Origin: Butyrivibrio sp. FCS014
GTDB taxonomy: Bacteria; Bacillota; Clostridia; Lachnospirales; Lachnospiraceae
Direction of reading: 5' to 3'
DNA: 64,000 bases
Assembly: GCF_000526935.1 (NCBI RefSeq)
Contig: NZ_JAHA01000006.1
Span: 186,001-250,000 of the forward strand
The position numbers and the translations under genes are program-made. A model generated the notes under the pieces. That model made no database searches, was not told the origin of the DNA, and saw nothing but the letters and a program-made list of their open reading frames with translations. This document shows, in pieces, positions 16,600 through 26,494 of the stretch (positions are counted from its first letter, which is position 1; the number at the start of each line of letters is the position of its first letter).

Positions 16600-19068
16600 A
16601 TGCTTACTATTTCCGCACCCATTGAGGTGAAGGCAAAAAGTACATACATAAGAGATCCCGAGGCGTTTTATCACAGGATAAAAGGCAACTACTCCCTGAT
16701 GGAGACACATATCGGGGAGGAGGATCTTTTACATATAGCGGCCACACCTCCGGAGATCTACATTCAGGAGGGTGAGGGGATCACAAGCATTTTTTCCCAG
16801 TCCCGGAGGAACGAGACAAATATCAACAAGGTAAATATTCTCAACAACGTCCTCAACAGGATCGTTACTTCGGCAGATGTAAACCTTACCTATCAGGACA
16901 GAGTGTTTATCACGGACGCACTCTACAAGCTCGGGGTCAGGGATGACAGAAGGTTCATGAAGGCTTTCTACAGGATCGCCGATGAAACCAGAAACACCAA
17001 CACTCTCATCAATCTCTACCTGGAAAGAGGCGGAGAACTGAGGGAACTTATAGAGGAGATCCAGACCAGGAACTTAAGGACCGCCTCTTCCGAGAGATTG
17101 GAAAAAGAAACATCAAGGACCGAAAATCTTTCGGAAGCAGTATATGACAGGCTTCGCACCAGAGAGATCAGGGACATTGTCTCAAACTTCGAGCAGACGG
17201 GAGAAGTTAATGAGACTCAGATAGATCAGCATTACGACGAGACAAATCTCACTCAGGCTGAGATGAGTGTAAGGCAGGAGACTGATATCTCACAGGAAGT
17301 CGAAAACATCGTGGAGAATCTTGTGGACAACAGTGTTTCACGGGAGAGCACTTCACAGACCACTGTAAATGAGACTGTAAACAATCAGCAAAACAGGACT
17401 GAGATAAACGGAGGGTCCGTCACTGAGAATATCAGCCAGTCACAGACTTCTTTAAGCTCGCAGCAGAGCGTGACCAACGAGGAGAGCAATTTCCTCTACA
17501 ACACCATAATGAGAAGGCTGCAGACCGGTGCCATTTACCAGATAGTCTCCAACTTCAACAGGACTGTGGAGTCCAACGAGGTGGATGCAAGGGAATTCTC
17601 CATTGCAGATCAGAGCTACACGGCGCAGCAGGTTCTTTTGTCCGTATTAAGGCAAAAGGCCGGAGTTGGAACCACGAACCTCACCTTTCTCAACGAAAAT
17701 ACCTATGAGGAGTCCATTGAAAACGAGGAGAACCTCACAAGCAGCGTAAGAAACGAGCTTACTTCGGCAGTTCTCATGGACATGGTCAAAAATCTGTTCC
17801 ATACAGCTTTTGACAGGTTCTATACCAACAATGAGACCTTCTACAGATTTGAAGATACCTTCTTTAAGGCATCGGATCAGACGTTCCTTCGTCTTGTGGG
17901 CGGCGCGACAACAGAGTTTGTGACCAGGTCTGAACTCTCCGAGAATTATGAGGAGGAGAACAGCCGCCTCGTGCAAAACGAGATAGAGATCCTGGAGACA
18001 AGCCAGACCGGCGAGATGACGGAGGAGGAAGTTCAAAAACTTACAGAGACCGTCAATGCCATAAATGTTCAGAACGAGAGAAGACGGCTTGAATTTGTAA
18101 AGCTTTTGGAAGAGACACGGACCAGGGAGCAGGGAAGCGAGCCGGTACCGGGCATGTCCCAAACCAGAGAAGACGCGGCACTTGCCCTGACAGATCCCGA
18201 GAAGCTCAAGGAAAGGCTTGCGGAGAGACAGGTCAGAAGGCAGCAGCGAAGGAGTCAGATCCTTACAGAGCTTCGAACCATCATCCCCGATGAGTCCATG
18301 GAGATCTACCAGCTCCTTGAACAGTACTACCAGGGAGACACCAGTGTTGTGAACAATAATTACATAAGACCTGCTGAGGTGGGAGAACTGATATATGACA
18401 TCCAGGCGGCGGAAGCTCCGGAGACGGCTCAGACCGCAGTGACTCCTCCCGTGGATGCGGAAACTGCGGAGTTCCTTCAGTCAGTAAAAAGAGCCAGAGA
18501 GGAAGAGAAGGCTCCGGCTGCGGCAAGAGAGAGGGGAATGACCCCTTCGGAGGTGATTCGAAGACAGGCTGCAGGTAAGGCTCAGGGAACGGGTGAGCTT
18601 ATACATAACATCCCCGCGCAGGAGACATCACCGGAAGGCCAGAGCACGACTGTACGACCCAGAGATGCTGAGACTGAGGCATTTCTTCAGTCAGTAAAAA
18701 GAGCCAGAGAAGAAAAAGCAACTCCGGCTATGAGAAGAGAACAGGGCAAGATGCCCCGGGTCGAGACAATTCACAGACAGAGTGAGAGCCTAACGACCGA
18801 GGAACTCAACGAACAGCTCAGTGAAATGGAGACAAATCTCCAGAAACAGATAAACAGGACGGTACAGACCCAAAGCGTAACAGAAAACCACGTGGTGAAC
18901 CAGACCAGCGTGGAGACCACAAACACCAGACAGGTAAGCCTGTCCGCAAGGGATGTGGAGCAGCTTGTGGAGAACGAGATAAAGAGCAAGATGAATTCTC
19001 TTACAGGCCAGGTAATGAATAAAATTGAAAGACAGATGCGCAACGAGAAAATGAGGCGCGGTTATTAA
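16600..19068 (+). CDS. Large coiled-coil protein in the CIS operon (tape-measure candidate)
   Basis: 822 residues, RBS AAAGGA. The first 130 residues look folded (ISAPIEVKAKSTYIRDPEAFYHRI). The rest is mostly helical, very rich in Glu, Gln, Asn, Thr and Arg, with few aromatic residues. Two internal duplications are visible: IRDIVSNFEQTGEVNETQ versus IYQIVSNFNRTVESNEVD, and DAETAEFLQSVKRAREE versus DAETEAFLQSVKRAREE. No family is recognised. Length, helicity and position between tube and spike adaptors fit a tape measure, which typically spans about 1.5 angstrom per residue, but tape measures usually have hydrophobic segments that I do not see here. Confidence 0.65.
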   Translation: MLTISAPIEVKAKSTYIRDPEAFYHRIKGNYSLMETHIGEEDLLHIAATPPEIYIQEGEGITSIFSQSRRNETNINKVNILNNVLNRIVTSADVNLTYQDRVFITDALYKLGVRDDRRFMKAFYRIADETRNTNTLINLYLERGGELRELIEEIQTRNLRTASSERLEKETSRTENLSEAVYDRLRTREIRDIVSNFEQTGEVNETQIDQHYDETNLTQAEMSVRQETDISQEVENIVENLVDNSVSRESTSQTTVNETVNNQQNRTEINGGSVTENISQSQTSLSSQQSVTNEESNFLYNTIMRRLQTGAIYQIVSNFNRTVESNEVDAREFSIADQSYTAQQVLLSVLRQKAGVGTTNLTFLNENTYEESIENEENLTSSVRNELTSAVLMDMVKNLFHTAFDRFYTNNETFYRFEDTFFKASDQTFLRLVGGATTEFVTRSELSENYEEENSRLVQNEIEILETSQTGEMTEEEVQKLTETVNAINVQNERRRLEFVKLLEETRTREQGSEPVPGMSQTREDAALALTDPEKLKERLAERQVRRQQRRSQILTELRTIIPDESMEIYQLLEQYYQGDTSVVNNNYIRPAEVGELIYDIQAAEAPETAQTAVTPPVDAETAEFLQSVKRAREEEKAPAAARERGMTPSEVIRRQAAGKAQGTGELIHNIPAQETSPEGQSTTVRPRDAETEAFLQSVKRAREEKATPAMRREQGKMPRVETIHRQSESLTTEELNEQLSEMETNLQKQINRTVQTQSVTENHVVNQTSVETTNTRQVSLSARDVEQLVENEIKSKMNSLTGQVMNKIERQMRNEKMRRGY

Positions 19069-19085
19069 GGAAAGGAGGATAGACT

Positions 19086-20018
19086 ATGGCAGCAAGCGGA
19101 GCACTTGCAAATGCAGGAAAAAGTGCGAAGGGTTTGTTTACTGACGGAGCCGCCGATAAGGCTATCCTGTATATTTATCTCACGGATCTTAGCAGAAAAA
19201 GTTCAACACAGGCCGAGTCGGAGACGGATTTTGAAACAGAGATGAAGGCCCTTAATTCAATGCAGAAGGATCTTCTTAAGACCATCAAAAAGAGTCTTGG
19301 GGGGACCATAAAAGACGGCCTTGTGGATCTTGGGAAGAGTATTGCGGATACTTTTACCCCGGGAATCAACTCGGCGGATAAAATCGGTGAACTGGATAAA
19401 GAGCACCCAAGTTTTGTAAAATTTCCGGTTCAGTACAATCCCGCAACCATAAATCTTTACTCTGTAAACGGTAAGGTACAGTCAAGAAGAGGCGAAGAGG
19501 GAATAGACAAACTGGATGTGTACAAATTCTCCGGTAAGAGCAAACTCTCTTTTGACCTTATATTTGATGACTGTGACAATATGAATGCCTTCGGGCTTAA
19601 TGAGGTTTCAAACGCCAACCTTACAAGCCTGGCAAATAAGGGTATGGATACCCTTCAGCACGGAGGAAACACTTACTCCGTAAGAAAGAAGATGGATGCC
19701 ATAATGAGTCTTTTATCCTCATCGGCTACCCAGCAGGTGGTATTCTACTGGGCCAACATGGCATTTCGAGGCACCATCACCGACGTTGGAAACAGATTTA
19801 CAATGTTCAATCCTCAGGGACATCCCATCAGAGGAGAGATGCACCTTGAGCTTACCCAGGATAAGGCCAATCAGGATCTTAAGTATGATGAGCAGTATTG
19901 GGACGACGCCTTCCAGAGAGTTTTCAAGGAGAAGAAAGCGGGATTTGAAGGTGTATCAGCAACAGCAACCGGCTTTGACAAAATAACAAACAATAACTTT
20001 ATCAATCTGGGAATTTGA
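19086..20018 (+). CDS. CIS_tube / LysM-like tube-to-spike adaptor protein, copy 1
   Basis: 310 residues, strong RBS AAAGGAGG. The core shows the pattern of the CIS tube adaptor (Afp7/Pvc7-like, PF19266-type): FPVQYNPATINLYSVNG, GKSKLSFDLIFDD, then QQVVFYWANMAFRGTITDVG, FTMFNPQGHPIRGEMHLEL. These proteins connect the inner tube to the spike and carry a LysM-like fold. Residues 1-95 form a helical N-terminal extension (ETEMKALNSMQKDLLKTIKK) absent from short members. A paralogue follows 14 bases downstream. Confidence 0.85.
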   Translation: MAASGALANAGKSAKGLFTDGAADKAILYIYLTDLSRKSSTQAESETDFETEMKALNSMQKDLLKTIKKSLGGTIKDGLVDLGKSIADTFTPGINSADKIGELDKEHPSFVKFPVQYNPATINLYSVNGKVQSRRGEEGIDKLDVYKFSGKSKLSFDLIFDDCDNMNAFGLNEVSNANLTSLANKGMDTLQHGGNTYSVRKKMDAIMSLLSSSATQQVVFYWANMAFRGTITDVGNRFTMFNPQGHPIRGEMHLELTQDKANQDLKYDEQYWDDAFQRVFKEKKAGFEGVSATATGFDKITNNNFINLGI

Positions 20019-20032
20019 TTTAGGAGAGATAT

Positions 20033-20935
20033 ATGCCTTTAAATCAGGAAGAAGTAACAGGTCTTGCGGCCTCTGCCAAAAACGCAGCCGATTCTCTTGC
20101 AGGCTTTACGGAAAAAGCCGTTCTGGAGATTGCGGACGTCACAGACGTCAAGATCAAGAAGCAGGAAGCCCCTAAACCGACAGCCAATAAGTTTTCCATC
20201 GGTGATATAGGCAGCTTTAATCTTGATGCCGTAAGCAGTTTTGCCTCATCTTTGACGGGACTTACTGCGGACAAGGGTTTTGAGCTATACGGCGATATTA
20301 AAAGATACAGGTTTACCGTGCAGTTTAATCCCGATGAGCTCTATATCAACGGCTATGGTGGTGAGGAGCTGCCTATTCAGAAGTACCGTACCGATGAAGA
20401 CCTGGAAAACATAAAAAAGAAAAGGAACGGACAGAAAGTTGAACAGGATCCTAACCACATAAGAGGCGGTTCCACCATGGCTGCCGCCAACACACGTATT
20501 GAGATGAGTGTTAAGCTGGTTCTGGATAAGTCCAATCCTCAGGATGCCTTTTATTATGATAAGTTCAACCTGAACCTTACCAATGTCACTCAGGGCGTTG
20601 GAAGAGCTATAAAAACAGGTATTAAGGGCAACTACACTTCGATACAGCCGGAAGTAGAGGCACTGACGGCTATAGTTCGAAATGAACAGCGAAGGCTTCT
20701 TCGTTTTATCTGGGGCGACATGGTTTACGAGGGAATATTGAATACGGTCAATGCCCAGTACGTGATGTTCAACGTAAACGGTGAGCCCTGCAGAGCCTTT
20801 GTTACACTTGGTATGGTTCTCTATGACAGTGAGACCGCAGGTGCCAATACAGACATCTGGCAGCAGGAATATCAGACGGATTTTTACAGCATGGCGAACC
20901 CCGCTGCCGGCCTTGCGCCTAAAATATCGATCTAA
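20033..20935 (+). CDS. CIS_tube / LysM-like tube-to-spike adaptor protein, copy 2
   Basis: 300 residues, RBS TAGGAGAG. It shares with the gene before it the motifs YRFTVQFNPDELYINGYGG, EMSVKLVLD, RLLRFIWGDMVYEGILNTVN and YVMFNVNGEPCRAFVTLGM, again the CIS tube adaptor (Afp7-like) family. The N-terminal 90 residues are helical and Ala/Asp-rich. Two adaptor copies in tandem suggest two stacked adaptor rings or a hetero-oligomer between tube and spike. The next gene starts 13 bases later. Confidence 0.87.
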   Translation: MPLNQEEVTGLAASAKNAADSLAGFTEKAVLEIADVTDVKIKKQEAPKPTANKFSIGDIGSFNLDAVSSFASSLTGLTADKGFELYGDIKRYRFTVQFNPDELYINGYGGEELPIQKYRTDEDLENIKKKRNGQKVEQDPNHIRGGSTMAAANTRIEMSVKLVLDKSNPQDAFYYDKFNLNLTNVTQGVGRAIKTGIKGNYTSIQPEVEALTAIVRNEQRRLLRFIWGDMVYEGILNTVNAQYVMFNVNGEPCRAFVTLGMVLYDSETAGANTDIWQQEYQTDFYSMANPAAGLAPKISI

Positions 20936-20948
20936 AGGAACTTAAGGG

Positions 20949-22115
20949 ATGGCTTCTATCGATCTTGATCAACTATATACAAAATATGAGGGCTTTTATA
21001 AACCTGTGGCCATAGTGGAGCTTGGCGGGCAGGATATCGAGGAGCACAAGAAGCATAAGGTCAATGCCGTCGATATAACCGTGAGTCTCACCAGTGATCT
21101 TAAGGCCTCCATGGCGACGTTCCTTCTGGTAAATACCTATGATACCAACAACGGGTATTTCAGAAGCAAGGAACTTAAGAAATTCATTTCCCTGGGAACG
21201 GATGTGACGATTTATATGGGGCATGCCTCCTCAGTCACAGAGGTGTTTAAGGGATATATAGCCGCAGTAGACTTCAGATATGACTTTGAGGCTCCCTCGG
21301 AAGCCGGCATCATGATAACAGCCATGGATGTAAAGGGCATAATGATGGCCAATAATTACACCAAGAGACTTCAGGCCAATTACTATTCGGACGCGGTAAA
21401 AGAGATACTGGATCAGCAGGTATATCAAAAGCTTAAGGAAAACGGTACCATAAAGGACATAACCATAGCGGATACCCCTGATAAACCCGGAGGAGGAGTT
21501 GGACCCTCAGCTCCCGGAGGCGGAAATACAGATATCAGGATAGAGATGGTTGCGGAAAGTGACTACGACTTTGTGGTGAGAGTAGCCAAGAAGTTTAATT
21601 ACGAGTTCTTTACCCTGGGCGGAAATGTGGCTTTCAGAAAAGCAAAGCTCAACACCCAGCCCCTGGCGGAAATAAAGCCCGGATACGCCATTGTTTCATA
21701 TAATGTGGGCTACGATATCACCGGAGTTGTGGGAGAAGTCAAGGTAAGGACCCTGGATATCGGAAAAGGAACCAGAATAGAGTCCAAAAAGAAAAATGCA
21801 AATAAGTTTTCCCTGGGATCCAAGGCGAAACCCCTTATCTCATCCCAGGCCTATGTATATATAGATTCCAGCATAGAAACCCAGCAGGATGCGGAGAACA
21901 GAGCTGAGTATATTCTGGAGGACATATCCTACAGACTGGGGCATCTTAGGATGATGCTGAGGGGAATGCCCGAATTTGTTCCCGGAAGATTTATCACCCT
22001 GAAGAATTTCGGTGATGCTGTTTCCAACAATTATTACATCACCGATGTGACCCATGAGTTTATGGCTGGGGGCAAGTATTACACAATTATTGAGGGCAAG
22101 GCATCAACCCTGTAA
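20949..22115 (+). CDS. Spike base protein, phage late control D (gpD)/gp27-like
   Basis: 388 residues, RBS AAGGAACTTAAGGG. The order of segments fits the gpD/gp27 half of a VgrG-like spike: an N-terminal barrel (VNAVDITVSLTSDLKASMATFLL, shown only as DITVSLTSDLK), GTDVTIYMGH, VFKGYIAAVDF, and MITAMDVKGIMMANN. A central helical segment follows (YYSDAVKEILDQQV), then RIEMVAESDYDFVVRVAKKFNYEFFTLGG in part (SDYDFVVRVAKKFNYEFF), which is typical of this family, and the late PGRFITLKNFG. A Pro/Gly linker (DKPGGGVGPSAPGGG) splits the molecule. The gp5-like half is in a separate gene downstream, as in many CIS. Confidence 0.88.
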   Translation: MASIDLDQLYTKYEGFYKPVAIVELGGQDIEEHKKHKVNAVDITVSLTSDLKASMATFLLVNTYDTNNGYFRSKELKKFISLGTDVTIYMGHASSVTEVFKGYIAAVDFRYDFEAPSEAGIMITAMDVKGIMMANNYTKRLQANYYSDAVKEILDQQVYQKLKENGTIKDITIADTPDKPGGGVGPSAPGGGNTDIRIEMVAESDYDFVVRVAKKFNYEFFTLGGNVAFRKAKLNTQPLAEIKPGYAIVSYNVGYDITGVVGEVKVRTLDIGKGTRIESKKKNANKFSLGSKAKPLISSQAYVYIDSSIETQQDAENRAEYILEDISYRLGHLRMMLRGMPEFVPGRFITLKNFGDAVSNNYYITDVTHEFMAGGKYYTIIEGKASTL

Positions 22116-22134
22116 AGGGATTTTGGAGGAGACA

Positions 22135-22947
22135 ATGCCGATTTTTGATTATGTGGATGACGTTGCAAGGCGTCAGATGGAAAAGACCCAGATGGGCGAA
22201 AATCGAATAAGCGGTGTCATGGTTGCCCAGGTAGTCAAGAACTACGACCAGGACAGACAGGGGTTCGTCCAGGTTGACATCAACACCAGGGATTACAGTG
22301 AGAACAGGCTGGTGTGGGCGAGAATGGCATTCCCATACGGCGGCACCAAGTGGGGAGATTACTTTGTTCCCGAGATCGGGGATCAGGTACTGGTGGTCTT
22401 CGAGCAGGGTAATATCGAGAGAGCCTTTATCATAGGGGCTGTACCAAAGAACAATTCTTCCTTCGTCAAGGGAGCCTTTGATGAGAAGAACAAGATAAAG
22501 AGAATAACCACAAGGAACGGCAATACCATTACCATCATCGACAATCCCGAGGGAGACGGAGAAAACGACAAGATAACGGTCCATACCTCACAGTCCCTTC
22601 ACAAGGTGGAGATCGATAACGAGAAGAAAAAGATCCTTATCTCGGATAAGGACAGCGAAAACAAGATCGAGATGAAGACCGAAAACGGTCAGATGGAGAT
22701 CTGGGCCAAGCAAAAGCTCACCATCAAGGTGGGAGATAACATAAAGCTTATCATGAACGGCAGTAACGGAACTGTGACCCTGGAGTCCAACAAGCTTAAG
22801 ATTTCGGAGAACGACACGGCAGAGATCAAGGCCAACAGCAGGCTCACCATAGAGGGCGGAAACGCCACCGTTCAGGGCAATTCAACGCTGAACCTCAAGA
22901 GCAGCGGTCCGGTGGCTGTTGACGGAACACCTATAAAGCTTGGATGA
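22135..22947 (+). CDS. Spike protein, baseplate assembly protein V (gpV)/gp5-like OB-fold and beta-helix
   Basis: 270 residues from ATG 22135, with RBS GGAGGA at 22125-22130; the longer open frame upstream overlaps the previous gene. The N-terminal OB-fold has VMVAQVVKNYDQDRQGFVQV, VWARMAFPYGGTKWGDYFVP (shown in part) and EIGDQVLVVFEQGN, with IIGAVPKNN closing it. The C-terminal half is a run of short repeated strands (KIEMKTENGQMEIWAKQKLT, GNATVQGNSTLNL) as in the trimeric beta-helix needle. It pairs with the gpD-like gene upstream and the PAAR-like tip. No effector domain is fused. Confidence 0.92.
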   Translation: MPIFDYVDDVARRQMEKTQMGENRISGVMVAQVVKNYDQDRQGFVQVDINTRDYSENRLVWARMAFPYGGTKWGDYFVPEIGDQVLVVFEQGNIERAFIIGAVPKNNSSFVKGAFDEKNKIKRITTRNGNTITIIDNPEGDGENDKITVHTSQSLHKVEIDNEKKKILISDKDSENKIEMKTENGQMEIWAKQKLTIKVGDNIKLIMNGSNGTVTLESNKLKISENDTAEIKANSRLTIEGGNATVQGNSTLNLKSSGPVAVDGTPIKLG

Positions 22948-22965
22948 TGAGCACGGAGGAAATAC

Positions 22966-23421
22966 ATGGAACAATCATTTTTGGGCACGGGTGTGGCCTT
23001 TCCGCCACAGATTGATCCCGCCACAGGCAGATTCAAGATGTCAAGCGGGTCCCAGAGTGTTAAAGAATCAATATACATAATCCTGATGACGCAAGTCACA
23101 GAGCGAATCACAAGACCCGGATTCGGAACAGAAACAGCATCCTATGTTTTCATGGATACTTCACTTACCGAGCTGACCATCATGCGAAGAGATCTGACCA
23201 GTGCAATCCTTCGGCAGGAGCCAAGGGTCAGTGAGGTTAACATATCAACGGATATGCAGGCACAGCAGGGATACATAATGATCAATGTGGACTACACCCT
23301 GGCAGCTAACAACCAGAGAGACAATCTGGTATTTCCCTTCTACCTGAATGCTGAACCGGAGCCTGATGATACAGAAGAGTACTATGAACCGGAAATAATT
23401 GATACGGAAGAAGACTACTGA
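22966..23421 (+). CDS. GPW/gp25 family baseplate wedge protein
   Basis: 151 residues, RBS CGGAGGAAA. It has the gp25 pattern: FLGTGVAFPPQIDPATGRF, then VKESIYIILMTQVTERITRPGFG (typically ...LltrpGeR in phages, here TRPGFG), and late VSEVNISTD and YIMINVDYTLAANNQRDNLV in part. A Glu/Asp-rich tail ends the protein. gp25 joins the sheath to the baseplate wedges. TGA overlaps ATG of the next gene (TGATG), so baseplate J translation is coupled. Confidence 0.93.
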   Translation: MEQSFLGTGVAFPPQIDPATGRFKMSSGSQSVKESIYIILMTQVTERITRPGFGTETASYVFMDTSLTELTIMRRDLTSAILRQEPRVSEVNISTDMQAQQGYIMINVDYTLAANNQRDNLVFPFYLNAEPEPDDTEEYYEPEIIDTEEDY

Positions 23422-26400
23422 TGACTAATGCTTTCAGACCTCAAAGTGTTGAGGACATCGAGAACAAAATAGAGAAACTCAGAAAGAGCTATACTCCCGA
23501 GTGGAAATTCGACAGGGAAAATCCCGACGCCGGTTCCGTGATAGCTCAGGTCTTTGCAAGGCAGACCGTTGAGAACAACATGCTCATGAGCCAGATGCCC
23601 GAGCGCTATCACATGGAGTTCGTGAACATGCTTGACGCCACCCTGCGCCCTGCACAGCCTGCAGCCAGTATGGTTATCTTCAATTACGGACAGGCGGGAC
23701 TGATGGGAACCCAGGTGCCTAAAGGGACAAGACTTACGGCTGACTCAGACACCACCGAATCGGGATTTGTGGTATTCGAGACAGAGAGAAACCTCTATGT
23801 CACCGATGCCCAGATAAGAAGCGTCTTTGCCACCGATGCAGAGAACGGCACCATATCTCCCATATTCGGAGATATAAAGACCCCTGACATCATCACAGGT
23901 GACATCAGTTACACCCTGGATGATGAGGATTTTACAGAAGAGCTTTTACCTTCTGAGGAAGAAGAGGCCGAGGAGCTTGAACCCTCCTATATTGTGCCTC
24001 CTTTTACTCTGTTTGGCGAAAAGAGCAATGTGGGAGTGAGCGTCTTTACCATCTACGAGCAGAGGCTCTTTGACGGAATAGATGAGCCTATTTATATAAG
24101 GCTTGAGGGCGCTGAGGAAGTTATAGACAGAATTAAAAAGAAAGATCTTGTCTTCAAGTATTACTCCAGGAAGGGTTTCAGGACATTTGATAAAGTGAAG
24201 CTCCTTGAGGACGGAAAGACCTTCATGCTGATAAAGAAGGACAAGCAGCAGAAGGTAACCATAGGCGAAAAGGAATACGCGGTAGTAATCCTTGAAAGCC
24301 GTAAGATTATGACAGACTCCCTTGAGATTGAGGGAATAAGCCTTTCTGCAGGCGGCGAGTCCAAAATCCCCGAATATGTGGGAGACGGAATGCAGGAACT
24401 GGATACCGGAAAGTTCAATCCTTTTTCAGAGGAACTGGCGGTATTTAACGAGTGCTATATAGGGCACGATCCCTGTTTTGCCAAGGCAGGATCAAGGATA
24501 ACCCTGAAGTTTAAGACCAACTATCACGAGAACAATCTTCGTATAAGTGCCGAGGAGGAAGAAGCTGAGCTTGCCATAATAAAGAGAAAGCCCAGAAAGA
24601 CCCCCTATGACAATCCCGCACAGGCTAAGGTTGATGAAGTGACCTTAGAGTATTTCAACGGCATAGGCTGGAAAAAGATAAAGTGCGATACGGAATATAC
24701 GGGAATGTTTGAAAGCTGCGAAGAGGGCGACTACAGCTTAAGCTTTATCTGCCCCGAGGACTGGTCAAGATCGGAGTCCGGCCCCTACAGCGGCAGGTGC
24801 CTCAGAATGAGGATAGTTAAGTCGGCGAACTGCTATATGCGTCCGGCAATTCACACCTATCCCACCATAGTAGGACTTAAGATCTCCTATTCCTATGAGG
24901 GAAAATTCACAAACCCTGCCAGGATAGAGAGAATAGGCGGAACCAAGAAGGAAGATATCACCGCAAAGTTATATGATAATGAGCCCTTTACGATTCTTTC
25001 AGGAATTGATTATTACGAGGATGCGGTTTATATAGGCCTTGACAGAAAGATGACCGAAGGCCCTGTGAGCATTTATTTCCAGCTTTCGGACATCAACAAT
25101 CAGAGCGGCGTAAAGGTAAGGATGGAATACAGCACCGCAAACGGCTTTTCGGAGATGAGGTTTACGGACCTTACCGAGAACTTCACAAGATCCGGAACAG
25201 TGATGTTCATGCCCCCTGCGGATATGGCAGAGAAAACCCTTGAAGGCAACAAACTGTACTGGATACGTATACTTCGCGCCAAATCCCAGAAGGACGATAA
25301 GGATGCGTTCCTTCCAAGGATAGCAAGGCTGTGCCTGAATGCAGTGGTTGTTACCAATGTACAGACCTCCGAAGAGAGAGATTACTATATAGACGACATT
25401 GTTCCGAACCTGAGGATGCCTCTTGGGGCTGACAATATTCTGGATGCAGAAGTTTGGGTCAATGAGATAGGCTATACCAGAAAAGAGGAGATGGACAGGC
25501 TTCTTGAAGAGAATCCTGAAATGGTAAGAGCCGAATATGATTTCCTCGGAAGAATATCCGCCTTTTACGTACTCTGGAAGGAAGTTGACAATTTTGCCGA
25601 TGCACCGGACAGAAGATGTTACCGCATAGACAGGATGACAGGCAATATCATGTTCTCCGACGGCGCCAAATGCGATATGCCAAGGGTTACCGACGATGTA
25701 GCCTTCAAGGCAAAGATTCGATCCACCGACGGCGAGGACGGAAACTTAAGCGAAGGCGAGATCGTTGGAATAATCGGATCGGCACCTTATATTGACACAG
25801 TATTTAATCCCATAAGATCTCACGGAGGAACCAATCTTGAGACCATAGATCACGCGCTTCTTAGATGTGCAGGTATCATGAACTCAAGATACAAGCTGGT
25901 TTCCGAGAGGGATTACGAGAGATTCTGTCTTGAGTTTTCCGACAGTATAGACAGAGCCAGGATCGTAGTGGGAGAGCGGATAGATGGCAGCTTCAATCCC
26001 AGCGACATCTCAGTTGTTCTTCTTATGAAGGACTTTGCTGACGGAGCTTTCTCTTTTCACAGGATATCCGCAAGGCTTCAGAGGGAGATGCTAAAGAACT
26101 GCGAAGTCACCATTTCCCAGGATAACCTCCATATGGTGGAGCCGATATTTGTGGACATTTCCGTATGTGTCTGGGCTCTTGTCATGGATATGGATGATTC
26201 CTTTGAGGTTCAGAACGAGGTCAAGACGGTTCTTTCGGAGTATTTAAACCCCGTAAAGAGTGCCGACAACGACGGCTGGGAGATCGGAAGTCTTCCCAAG
26301 GAATCCCAGATACTTATGAGGCTTGGAGTTCTAAGGAGTCGCACCGTTATCCAGAGGATCACCATGATAGGTCATTATATCGATTCCTTCGGTGAGCACG

Positions 26401-26483
26401 AGATGGATACAAGAGAAATAGAAGTTACACCCTTTATGGTGCCGAGAAACGGACAGCATAAAGTTATTATTACTAATAAGTAA
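23421..26483 (+). CDS. Baseplate J-like protein 1 (Afp11/gp6-like wedge)
   Basis: 1020 residues. Early residues SYTPEWKFDRENPDAGSVIA and later MVIFNYGQAGLMGTQVPKGTRL match the start of CIS 'putative baseplate assembly protein' J-like proteins. The conserved segment IRSHGGTNLETIDHALLRCA, SRYKLVSERDYERFC and a C-terminal HMVEPIFVDISVCVWALV block support this. The middle (about 150-600) is variable beta-rich insertion. The large size is usual for CIS wedge proteins. It makes a heterodimeric wedge with the next gene's product. Confidence 0.9.
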   Translation: MTNAFRPQSVEDIENKIEKLRKSYTPEWKFDRENPDAGSVIAQVFARQTVENNMLMSQMPERYHMEFVNMLDATLRPAQPAASMVIFNYGQAGLMGTQVPKGTRLTADSDTTESGFVVFETERNLYVTDAQIRSVFATDAENGTISPIFGDIKTPDIITGDISYTLDDEDFTEELLPSEEEEAEELEPSYIVPPFTLFGEKSNVGVSVFTIYEQRLFDGIDEPIYIRLEGAEEVIDRIKKKDLVFKYYSRKGFRTFDKVKLLEDGKTFMLIKKDKQQKVTIGEKEYAVVILESRKIMTDSLEIEGISLSAGGESKIPEYVGDGMQELDTGKFNPFSEELAVFNECYIGHDPCFAKAGSRITLKFKTNYHENNLRISAEEEEAELAIIKRKPRKTPYDNPAQAKVDEVTLEYFNGIGWKKIKCDTEYTGMFESCEEGDYSLSFICPEDWSRSESGPYSGRCLRMRIVKSANCYMRPAIHTYPTIVGLKISYSYEGKFTNPARIERIGGTKKEDITAKLYDNEPFTILSGIDYYEDAVYIGLDRKMTEGPVSIYFQLSDINNQSGVKVRMEYSTANGFSEMRFTDLTENFTRSGTVMFMPPADMAEKTLEGNKLYWIRILRAKSQKDDKDAFLPRIARLCLNAVVVTNVQTSEERDYYIDDIVPNLRMPLGADNILDAEVWVNEIGYTRKEEMDRLLEENPEMVRAEYDFLGRISAFYVLWKEVDNFADAPDRRCYRIDRMTGNIMFSDGAKCDMPRVTDDVAFKAKIRSTDGEDGNLSEGEIVGIIGSAPYIDTVFNPIRSHGGTNLETIDHALLRCAGIMNSRYKLVSERDYERFCLEFSDSIDRARIVVGERIDGSFNPSDISVVLLMKDFADGAFSFHRISARLQREMLKNCEVTISQDNLHMVEPIFVDISVCVWALVMDMDDSFEVQNEVKTVLSEYLNPVKSADNDGWEIGSLPKESQILMRLGVLRSRTVIQRITMIGHYIDSFGEHEMDTREIEVTPFMVPRNGQHKVIITNK

Positions 26484-26494
26484 GGTACAAAAGT

